Shown here in pieces: positions 15,719 to 22,764 of a DNA stretch of 52,910 nucleotides (position 1 is its first letter; the number at the start of each line of letters is the position of its first letter). The notes beneath the pieces were generated by a model. That model was not told where the DNA came from, searched no databases, and saw only the letters and a program-made list of their open reading frames with translations. Source of the stretch: GCA-2728135 sp002728135 (GTDB lineage: Bacteria; Pseudomonadota; Alphaproteobacteria; UBA828). A program made the translations under genes and the position numbers. The stretch spans positions 1 to 52,910 of the forward strand of contig CAXEND010000016.1 in NCBI GenBank assembly GCA_963997635.1. Direction: 5' to 3'.

Positions 15719-16987
15719 TCATAATGAGGTGTAATTAGATTCTAGCCATTTTGCAGTAATCACAAGTTCAGAATCAAATCTTGGAAGTCCAATTATTTGT
15801 AGTCCTACAGGAAGTTTATTTTCACTTTTTACGATTGGCCAATTAATGACTGGTAATCCAAATGTTGATGCAGGTATCATTGGAACACGACTCCCTGTAT
15901 ATTTTAATCCTTTTGGGGCATCTCCAAGAGTACCAGGAGTAATAATTCCATCGTATCCCTCAAATAATTCTATAATTTTCTTATTCATTAATTTTATCTC
16001 GGCAGTTGCAAATTTGTAGTCATCTTCACTAATAGCCAAGCCCAATGCTATCCTATCCATGAGAAAATCAGACACCTCAAATGATTTATTCTTAAAAAAT
16101 TTTTTCAGGTTTCGTGAAGATTCAAAAAATACAATTGTGTTATGGATTTTCTCGAGGTTTTCATAAGATTCATCCAAGAAAATCTCATCTGTACAAAAAT
16201 TATTTCTAATTTTTTCAAATGAAGCACGAGTGACTTTATCTAATGCATGCCAAAAATATGGCTTAAGAAATATTAATCTTGGGGCAGATCTTTTAGCATG
16301 TAAATTAGAAAGAATATTTGTTTGCTCGATTCCCCTTGATGCTGGATCTTTACTGTCACAGCCGGATGTAGAATCGATTGCTCTGGCAATAAATTCTACA
16401 TTACTAGCAAAAAAACCAGGATGATCAAAACTTTTAGAAAGTTCGAGCATGCCAGTTCTTGGAATGCAACCATATGACGGTTTTATCGCCCAAACACCAC
16501 AGTAGCCTGCTGGTCTTATTATAGATCCTGAAGTTTGACTACCAACTGCGAGAGGTACTTGTCTTGCTGAGACTGCAGCAGCTGATCCACTAGAAGACCC
16601 TCCTGGAGTACGGCTTAAATCGTGTGGGTTACGAGTTTTACCACTAGCTCCAAAGGCACATTCAGTTGTTACGGTTTTACCCACAATTATTGCACCAGCA
16701 GATTTAAGCCTAGAAACAATAATAGAATCTATATTCTGAGTGCTTTGTGGAATTAATTTAATTCCATACCTAGTTGGCATGTCTGAAGTTAGAAATATAT
16801 CCTTAACACCTACAGGTACATTTAAAAGCAATTTATTTTCATTTATTTTTTTAGGAACTTTAATACAAATATCTTTAGGATCTATTCGAGTTTCAAAAGC
16901 ACCAATAGGGTCTTGAAATTTTAATAATTCGTCAATATTTTTTGAGGAATATGAATAATCATCATAAGTAATCAAAGGTATTGCCAA
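15719..16987 (-). CDS. Amidase-signature family hydrolase
   Basis: 422 residues. The amidase signature is clear: the catalytic lysine in VGVKDIF, the cis-serine and glycine-rich loop in TPGGSSSGSAAAVSARQVPLA, and the nucleophile serine in GSQTSGSIIRPAGYCG. A closing FGLPVINWP segment is also present. The family hydrolyses amides, including glutaminyl-tRNA amidation (GatA), acylamides and allophanate. At 422 residues it is shorter than GatA (about 480) and no gatB or gatC is adjacent, so it is probably a stand-alone amidase of unknown substrate. The start is TTG, because an in-frame stop lies two codons upstream. It is divergent from the NAD(P)HX repair gene. Confidence 0.88.
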   Translation of the reverse strand: MAIPLITYDDYSYSSKNIDELLKFQDPIGAFETRIDPKDICIKVPKKINENKLLLNVPVGVKDIFLTSDMPTRYGIKLIPQSTQNIDSIIVSRLKSAGAIIVGKTVTTECAFGASGKTRNPHDLSRTPGGSSSGSAAAVSARQVPLAVGSQTSGSIIRPAGYCGVWAIKPSYGCIPRTGMLELSKSFDHPGFFASNVEFIARAIDSTSGCDSKDPASRGIEQTNILSNLHAKRSAPRLIFLKPYFWHALDKVTRASFEKIRNNFCTDEIFLDESYENLEKIHNTIVFFESSRNLKKFFKNKSFEVSDFLMDRIALGLAISEDDYKFATAEIKLMNKKIIELFEGYDGIITPGTLGDAPKGLKYTGSRVPMIPASTFGLPVINWPIVKSENKLPVGLQIIGLPRFDSELVITAKWLESNYTSL

Positions 16988-17013
16988 CTTTCATATCGAT
17001 GTTATTTAAAAAA

Positions 17014-17043
17014 TTTAAACTAAAAAAAAACTTTTAGTTTAAA
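17014..17043. repeat. 12-bp perfect inverted repeat in the amidase/nnr divergent region
   Basis: TTTAAACTAAAA (17014-17025) and TTTTAGTTTAAA (17032-17043) are separated by six bases. A -10-like TATACT lies at 17050-17055 on the plus side, so the repeat covers where the -35 of the downstream gene would be. It lies between two divergent starts, the usual place for an operator. No regulator gene is adjacent. Confidence 0.6.
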
Positions 17044-17101
17044 CACCTGTATACTGCATTTATAAAAACTTTTAATTACAACATTATATAAAAATTAGAA
17101 T

Positions 17102-18550
17102 ATGCAGCCAATATTTTCAATCGATGAAATGATTAGAACAGATACTAATGCTATTGCATCAGGCATATCTGGTGAAACTCTTATGGAGAATGCTGGAAGG
17201 GCGGTTGTAGAAGAAATAACCAGACGTTGGCAAAATAAAAAAACAGTTATTTTATGTGGGCCAGGAAATAATGGTGGTGATGGATATGTAATTGCTCGAC
17301 TGCTGAGTGATTTAAATTGGCCTATAAAAATTTTATCTACAATTGACCCATCTAAATTAATTGGCGATGCAAAAAAGGCTGCATCAAAATGGAATGGTGA
17401 GGTTGATTTAATATATGATATAAAAAAATATCCAAAATCTGAACTATTAATTGATTGTCTGTATGGAACGGGTTTGTCTAGGACAATTGAAACAAAGATA
17501 AAAAAATTAATAAAACATTACAATTCTAGTAAATCAAAAATTATTTCAGTAGATATACCAAGTGGCATTCATGGTGACACAGGTCAGGTTTTAGGTGCTG
17601 CAATATGTGCTGATTTAACAGTTACATTTTGTGTTCCCAAAAGAGGACACTTTTTACTTCCGGGCAAAACATTATGTGGAACAATTATAATAACTGATAT
17701 TGGTATACCAAAAAATATTATCAATGATATAGATACAAATGTTAGACTCAACTTGCCTAAAAACTGGAAGGCACATTTACCAAAACCCAAACCAGAAACC
17801 CATAAATATAGTAGGGGACATACATTTGTTTTAGGTGGTAGTGTATATTCTACAGGAGCATCTAGACTTGGTGCTGAGGCTGCTTTGCGAATTGGTTCAG
17901 GAGCTGTTACTATTTTGGCTGACAGTAAATCGCTAGATATATACGCTTATCACACGACTTCAATAATGCTAAAAAAAGTAAGTCAACTTGAGTCTATTCT
18001 TTCATATAAAAAACACCCGAAATCAATCTTAATTGGCCCAGGCTGCGGTGTAGACTATCACACAGAAGAATACTTGAAGAAAATTTTAAAATCTAAAACA
18101 CCGTGTGTAATTGATGCAGATGCTCTCACACTTATAGCTAATAAACCAAATTCTTTTATACCTCAATTGCATCCTAATTGCGTGTTAACTCCCCACGAGG
18201 GAGAATTTAAAAGGCTATTCGATCTATCTTCTGATAAAATTACCTCAACACAAATAAGCTCTAAAATGACTGGTTCTGTGATTGTGTTTAAGGGTGCTGA
18301 TACAGTTATATGCTCACCCTCAGGTAGAGTTTGTATAGATAATAACTCAACACCTTGGCTTTCAACTGCTGGATCTGGAGATGTCTTAGCAGGATTAATT
18401 TCAGGATTATTATCACAGGGCATGGATCCATTTGATGCAGCCTGTGCAGGTGTATGGATACATGGGGAATTAGGAACAAGATTAGGCCCCGGGTTAATCT
18501 CTGAAAATATATGCACAGGACTCCCAAAACTTCTTAGCGACCTTATTTAA
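17102..18550 (+). CDS. nnr: Bifunctional NAD(P)HX epimerase / ADP- or ATP-dependent NAD(P)HX dehydratase
   Basis: 482 residues, a fusion of two repair enzymes that restore hydrated NADH and NADPH. The N-terminal YjeF_N epimerase part (about 1-210) shows LMENAGRA, CGPGNNGGDGYVIARLL and DIPSGIHGDTG. The C-terminal carbohydrate-kinase-like dehydratase part (about 220-482) shows GHTFVLGGS, IGPGCGVD, VIDADALT, LTPHEGEF and the catalytic GSGDVLAGLISGLL. The length matches the usual fusion (about 500). In many alphaproteobacteria this gene stands next to glnB-glnA; here they are almost 12 kb apart. Confidence 0.94.
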   Translation: MQPIFSIDEMIRTDTNAIASGISGETLMENAGRAVVEEITRRWQNKKTVILCGPGNNGGDGYVIARLLSDLNWPIKILSTIDPSKLIGDAKKAASKWNGEVDLIYDIKKYPKSELLIDCLYGTGLSRTIETKIKKLIKHYNSSKSKIISVDIPSGIHGDTGQVLGAAICADLTVTFCVPKRGHFLLPGKTLCGTIIITDIGIPKNIINDIDTNVRLNLPKNWKAHLPKPKPETHKYSRGHTFVLGGSVYSTGASRLGAEAALRIGSGAVTILADSKSLDIYAYHTTSIMLKKVSQLESILSYKKHPKSILIGPGCGVDYHTEEYLKKILKSKTPCVIDADALTLIANKPNSFIPQLHPNCVLTPHEGEFKRLFDLSSDKITSTQISSKMTGSVIVFKGADTVICSPSGRVCIDNNSTPWLSTAGSGDVLAGLISGLLSQGMDPFDAACAGVWIHGELGTRLGPGLISENICTGLPKLLSDLI

Positions 18551-18767
18551 TTAGATTAAAATGACTTATTACATTTAGCTAATCTTGATAGTTATCATTT
18601 TTAATAAAAATATTGATGTAAATATATTTTTTCTAATATAAATCCCGTTATAGTAGGACTTATAATATTTTAAATTTAATATAGAGCACATATCAAAAAC
18701 CTATGCTATATGCGTGCATGATTAGAATGATTGAACTGAAATTGCTAAATAGATTATTAAACGATGA

Positions 18768-18852
18768 GCGGGCGTGGCGAAATTGGTAGACGCGCGTGGT
18801 TTAGGTCCACGTGGTGAAAACTGTGGGGGTTCGAGTCCCTCCGCCCGCACCA
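18768..18852 (+). tRNA. tRNA-Leu (TAG)
   Basis: The acceptor stem is GCGGGCG (18768-18774) with CGCCCGC (18842-18848), then A73 and an encoded CCA at 18850-18852. The anticodon stem is CGTGG/CCACG with loop TTTAGGT, so the anticodon is TAG. A long variable arm (class II) is visible, as expected for leucine. The 217 bp upstream, after the nnr gene, hold a possible promoter (TTGAAC at 18731, 17 bp, TTATTA at 18754) and otherwise only AT-rich sequence. Its place in front of tig is a conserved alphaproteobacterial arrangement. Confidence 0.97.
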
Positions 18853-18912
18853 ACTTAATATTTAATAAGGGTATATTTGCCCAACAACTAAGAACTTGGA
18901 GAAAATGAATCC

Positions 18913-20460
18913 ATGCAATTAAATGAAACTAAGTCTGACGGCTTAAAAAGAGAATATAAAATAGTTGTTGAAAGTGCGGAATTTGACTCTGCAGTTGATA
19001 ATCGCCTTAAAGAAATTGCAAAAACTGCAAATATAAAAGGGTTTCGCCCCGGCAAAGTGCCTATGAGTATAATTAAGCAGAAGTATAAACAGGGTATTCT
19101 AGGAGAAATTCTTCAACAAACCGTTCAAGATTCCACGCGTCAGGCTCTAGAAGAAAAATCCATTCGTCCAGCCATGGAACCAAAAATTGAAATTACAAAA
19201 TTTGACGAAGGCCAAGATCTTGAATTCACTGTAGCAATTGAAGTTATGCCTGATTTTGAGATAAGTGATTTAAGTTCCTTACATTTAGAAAAACTTAAGA
19301 CTGATGTTTCAGAAGACTCTATAGAAGACGCTTTAAAAAGAATATTAGAAGCTGAAAAAAGATTTGCAAAAACTACAGAAGAAAGAGCTGCCAAAAATGG
19401 TGATGCACTATTAATAGATTTTTCTGGACAAATTGACGGTAAAACAACTGAAGGCTTAAGTGCTAAAGACTATGAATTAGAACTCGGAAGTGGTTCATTT
19501 ATTCCGGGCTTTGAAGATCAGCTAATTGGAAGTAAATCTAATCAGGATCAGACTGTCTCTGTTAAATTTCCAGATTCATATGCTAATGAAGAGATGCAAG
19601 GGAAAGAAGCAATCTTTAATGTTTCCATTAAGGAAGTGCGTGAGAGAATTACATCTTCACTAGATGATGAAATGGCAAAACGACATGGTTTTGATGATTT
19701 AAAATCATTGAGAAATGGTGTTACAGAGAGATTAAAACAGGAATTTGAGCAAGCTAGCCAAGCACGTTTAAAAAGAACTCTTCTTGATAAACTGGCTGAA
19801 CAGCATGACTTTAACGTACCTCCTAGTATGGTTGATCAAGAATTCCAACAAATTTGGAAACAAGTAACAGCTGATGTCGAGCGCGATGGGCGTAGTTTCA
19901 AAGAAGTCACTGGAGATGATGAAGATCAGGCTAAAGAGGAATACCAGCAAATTGCGACTAGAAGAGTTCGATTAGGCCTAGTTCTCTCAGAAATTGGTCA
20001 AAAGAATAATATTACAGTATCACAGCAGGATCTTGCACAGGCAGCAATGGCTAATGCATCTCATATGATGAGCCCAGAACAAATTGCTGAATTTTACAAA
20101 GCTAACCCTCAAGCCTTAGAGCGATTCCAGGCTCCAGTATATGAAGACAAAGTTGTAGCTTTTATCGTAGAGCTTGCTACTGTTTCAGAACGTAAAGTTA
20201 GCCGAGACGAACTATTCTCTGATCCTGACGATGCAAAAAATACAACAAAATCTGAGAAAAATAAAAAGAGTAAAGTGAAGGATAAGGATGTAACCAAAAA
20301 AAGTAAAAAAAATGAATCCTCAGGTCGCAAAAAAAAATCAAGTAAACTTTCAGATGGTAAAGTCACAGAGAAAGAAAAAAATAACCCTAAGAAGACAAAG
20401 GCAAAAAAAGCTACATCAACAAAATCGAAACCTAAAGTTAGCACTAATCTAAAAAAATAA
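18913..20460 (+). CDS. tig: Trigger factor with lysine-rich C-terminal tail
   Basis: 515 residues; classical trigger factor is about 430-450. Domains: ribosome-binding N-domain with the signature GFRPGKVP at about residues 42-49; PPIase (FKBP-like) domain from about 150 to 240, with NGDALLIDFSGQIDG and the FIPGFEDQLIG signature; and a helical chaperone domain to about 435. It binds at the ribosome exit and helps nascent chains fold. The last 75 or so residues are almost only Lys, Ser, Thr, Asn and Glu. That tail looks disordered and could bind RNA or the ribosome; this is inference. It is the first gene of the tig-clpP-clpX-lon block. Confidence 0.95.
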   Translation: MQLNETKSDGLKREYKIVVESAEFDSAVDNRLKEIAKTANIKGFRPGKVPMSIIKQKYKQGILGEILQQTVQDSTRQALEEKSIRPAMEPKIEITKFDEGQDLEFTVAIEVMPDFEISDLSSLHLEKLKTDVSEDSIEDALKRILEAEKRFAKTTEERAAKNGDALLIDFSGQIDGKTTEGLSAKDYELELGSGSFIPGFEDQLIGSKSNQDQTVSVKFPDSYANEEMQGKEAIFNVSIKEVRERITSSLDDEMAKRHGFDDLKSLRNGVTERLKQEFEQASQARLKRTLLDKLAEQHDFNVPPSMVDQEFQQIWKQVTADVERDGRSFKEVTGDDEDQAKEEYQQIATRRVRLGLVLSEIGQKNNITVSQQDLAQAAMANASHMMSPEQIAEFYKANPQALERFQAPVYEDKVVAFIVELATVSERKVSRDELFSDPDDAKNTTKSEKNKKSKVKDKDVTKKSKKNESSGRKKKSSKLSDGKVTEKEKNNPKKTKAKKATSTKSKPKVSTNLKK

Positions 20461-20486
20461 AGCGATCTGAATTTAGGAGATATTTC

Positions 20487-21134
20487 ATGGCCGACATTTT
20501 AAATACATATGCGAATACACTCGTGCCAATGGTTGTCGAACAAAATAATAGGGGAGAGCGAGCCTATGATATATATTCTCGTTTACTGAAAGAACGTATA
20601 ATTTTTCTTACAGGCCCTGTTGGAGATGAAATGGCATCACTGATTACCGCTCAACTATTATTTCTAGAATCAGAAAATCCTAATAAGGAAATTTCTATGT
20701 ATATCAATTCACCAGGAGGACTTGTAACAGCTGGCTTAGCTATATACGACACAATGCAATATATAAAACCTGAAATATCAACACTTTGCGTTGGCCAAGC
20801 AGCGTCAATGGGTAGCCTTCTATTATGCTCAGGTAATAATGGTAATCGTTATGCCCTTCCAAATTCTAGGATAATGTTGCACCAGCCATCCGGAGGTTTT
20901 CAAGGGCAAGCTACAGATATAGAGATACATGCAAAAGAAATTCTTTCATTAAGACAAAGGTTAAATGAAATATATGTTAAACACACCTCACAAGCCATTA
21001 AAACTATTGAAGAAAATCTAGAAAGAGATAAATTTCTTACACCAGGTGAAGCAAAAAAATTTGGCTTAATTGATGAAGTGGTTACCAGCAGAGAAACGGG
21101 ACCAAATTCTTCTACAGATCAATCAGAAAACTAA
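20487..21134 (+). CDS. clpP: ATP-dependent Clp protease proteolytic subunit
   Basis: 215 residues. It is the serine-protease chamber that degrades proteins fed by ClpX or ClpA. The catalytic serine is S107 in GQAASMGSLLL and the histidine is H132 in MLHQPSGG. The substrate-strand motif NSPGGLVTAGLAIYDTMQ and the terminal ERDKFLTPGEAKKFGLIDEV are standard. It lies 26 bp after tig with TTAGGAG as Shine-Dalgarno, so it is probably co-transcribed with tig. A hairpin and possible new promoter separate it from clpX. Confidence 0.97.
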   Translation: MADILNTYANTLVPMVVEQNNRGERAYDIYSRLLKERIIFLTGPVGDEMASLITAQLLFLESENPNKEISMYINSPGGLVTAGLAIYDTMQYIKPEISTLCVGQAASMGSLLLCSGNNGNRYALPNSRIMLHQPSGGFQGQATDIEIHAKEILSLRQRLNEIYVKHTSQAIKTIEENLERDKFLTPGEAKKFGLIDEVVTSRETGPNSSTDQSEN

Positions 21135-21217
21135 GATTAAGTAAAATTTAATATATACTCAGAGTATTTGAAAAATATCAAAATTATTTTTAATCAGGTT
21201 AGAATTTTAATTATTAG

Positions 21218-21257
21218 GGCTGGACAATACTGTTTAAGACAGCCAACCTGTTTGGCT
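21218..21257 (+). terminator. Alternative hairpins in the clpP-clpX gap
   Basis: AGCCAA (21241-21246) pairs with TTGGCT (21252-21257) over a five-base loop, followed by TTAAATCG and, a little later, TTTTTG. Its left arm overlaps CAGCC (21240-21244), which can instead pair with GGCTG (21218-21222). The two hairpins exclude each other, the layout of a terminator/antiterminator pair. It may simply reduce read-through from clpP. Confidence 0.4.
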
Positions 21258-21284
21258 TTAAATCGATTCGTTTTTGTTAATGTG

Positions 21285-21312
21285 CTTGAGTAATTGTCAC
21301 AAAGACATATTT
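21285..21312 (+). promoter_or_regulatory. Candidate heat-shock (RpoH-type) promoter for clpX
   Basis: CTTG (21285-21288), 17 bp, then CATATTT (21306-21312). This matches the alphaproteobacterial RpoH consensus CTTG-N17/18-CYTATNT except for one base. It lies 60 bp before the clpX ATG and downstream of the hairpin pair, so clpX (and perhaps lon) could be induced separately from tig-clpP. Confidence 0.45.
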
Positions 21313-21371
21313 GGAACATAAATGAAGCTTATGCTCTAAACTGAATTTAACCACTTTATAGTGGGGTGAAT

Positions 21372-22643
21372 ATGAATAAAAGTAATAATGGGAATGGTGA
21401 CTCAAAGAATACACTCTACTGTTCTTTTTGCGGGAAAAGTCAGCACGAAGTTAGAAAACTTATAGCTGGACCAACAGTATTTATCTGTGATGAATGTGTT
21501 GAGTTGTGTATGGATATTATCCGTGAAGAACACAAATCAGCTAAAGTTAAAAGCAGAGATGGAGTTCCCACACCAATAGAAATAAATGAAGTTTTAGATG
21601 ATTATGTTATTGGGCAGAAACACGCAAAACGTGTCTTGTCTGTTGCTGTTCATAATCACTATAAACGTCTGGCTCATGGAGCAAAAAATGTGGATGTTGA
21701 ATTAGCAAAATCTAATATAATGCTGATTGGACCAACAGGTTGTGGTAAAACTCTTTTAGCCCAAACCTTAGCAAGAATTCTAGATGTTCCCTTCACAATG
21801 GCAGATGCAACTACACTTACTGAAGCTGGCTATGTAGGTGAAGACGTAGAAAATATTATTTTGAAACTTTTACAAGCAGCTGATTATAACGTTGAAAGAG
21901 CCCAAAGAGGTATTGTTTACCTTGATGAAGTAGATAAAATTGCACGAAAATCAGACAACCCATCCATAACACGTGATGTATCTGGAGAAGGAGTTCAGCA
22001 GGCTCTTTTAAAAATAATGGAAGGCACTGTCGCATCTGTTCCGCCCCAAGGAGGACGTAAACACCCACAGCAAGAATTTTTACAAGTAGACACGACAAAT
22101 ATCTTATTTATATGCGGGGGGGCCTTTTCAGGTCTTGAAAAAATTATTTCAGAACGTGGTCAAGGTACGTCCATAGGGTTTGGTGCAAACGTCCGTAGTC
22201 CAGATGATCGTAAAACTGGGGAACTACTTAGTGAGGTTGAACCAGAAGATATGTTAAAATTTGGTTTAATACCTGAATTTATTGGTAGGGTACCTGTGTT
22301 GGCTACCTTAAATGACCTTGATGAAAAAGCTCTGATTGAGATCTTGACAGCACCTAAAAATGCTCTAGTAAAACAATACCAAAAGCTTTTTGATATGGAA
22401 TCAGTTCAATTAACTTTCACTGACGATGCATTGTCAGCTATTGCTCAGAAAGCTATAGCAAGAAAAACTGGAGCCAGGGGTCTACGTTCAATACTTGAGA
22501 GTATACTGCTTGACCCAATGTTTGACCTGCCAGCCTTTGAAAACGTTCAAGAGGTAGTTATAAACAAAGAAATTGTAGATTCAAAAGCAACACCATTATT
22601 AATATATGGTGAAAGTTTGGACGAAAATAGCTCTTCAGCATAG
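21372..22643 (+). CDS. clpX: ATP-dependent Clp protease ATP-binding subunit ClpX
   Basis: 423 residues from the ATG at 21372, which has GGGGTG just upstream; a GTG two codons earlier is in frame. An AAA+ unfoldase that feeds proteins to ClpP. The N-terminal zinc-binding domain has CSFCGKS and CDECVELC. Walker A is GPTGCGKT near residue 120 and Walker B is VYLDEVDKI. The pore loop appears as GYVGEDV, and the IGFGA loop (SIGFGANV) for docking to ClpP is present. Sensor 2 lies in KTGARGLRSILE. Its length equals that of the E. coli protein. Confidence 0.97.
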   Translation: MNKSNNGNGDSKNTLYCSFCGKSQHEVRKLIAGPTVFICDECVELCMDIIREEHKSAKVKSRDGVPTPIEINEVLDDYVIGQKHAKRVLSVAVHNHYKRLAHGAKNVDVELAKSNIMLIGPTGCGKTLLAQTLARILDVPFTMADATTLTEAGYVGEDVENIILKLLQAADYNVERAQRGIVYLDEVDKIARKSDNPSITRDVSGEGVQQALLKIMEGTVASVPPQGGRKHPQQEFLQVDTTNILFICGGAFSGLEKIISERGQGTSIGFGANVRSPDDRKTGELLSEVEPEDMLKFGLIPEFIGRVPVLATLNDLDEKALIEILTAPKNALVKQYQKLFDMESVQLTFTDDALSAIAQKAIARKTGARGLRSILESILLDPMFDLPAFENVQEVVINKEIVDSKATPLLIYGESLDENSSSA

Positions 22644-22691
22644 CTTAAACTACTTGATATCTAAAAAATATTTATTACCTGTTTGAATATC

Positions 22692-22710
22692 CGTATACTA
22701 TTAATATACG
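22692..22710. promoter_or_regulatory. CGTATA-N7-TATACG palindrome before lon
   Basis: A perfect 6-bp inverted repeat with a seven-base centre, 55 bp upstream of the lon start codon. It is operator-like in size and place. TTGAAT just upstream could be part of a promoter, but the spacing to a -10 is unclear. Confidence 0.35.
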
Positions 22711-22764
22711 TTTCAGAAGGTTATGATATTTTAATTCAAAAGTTATCAGAAGAGGACTTATAAA

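Noticed and set aside
18551..18767. Possible small RNA gene between nnr and tRNA-Leu
   Set aside because: No stable hairpin with a T run, no recognisable 6S, SRP or tmRNA motif; only AT-rich sequence and a weak promoter before the tRNA.
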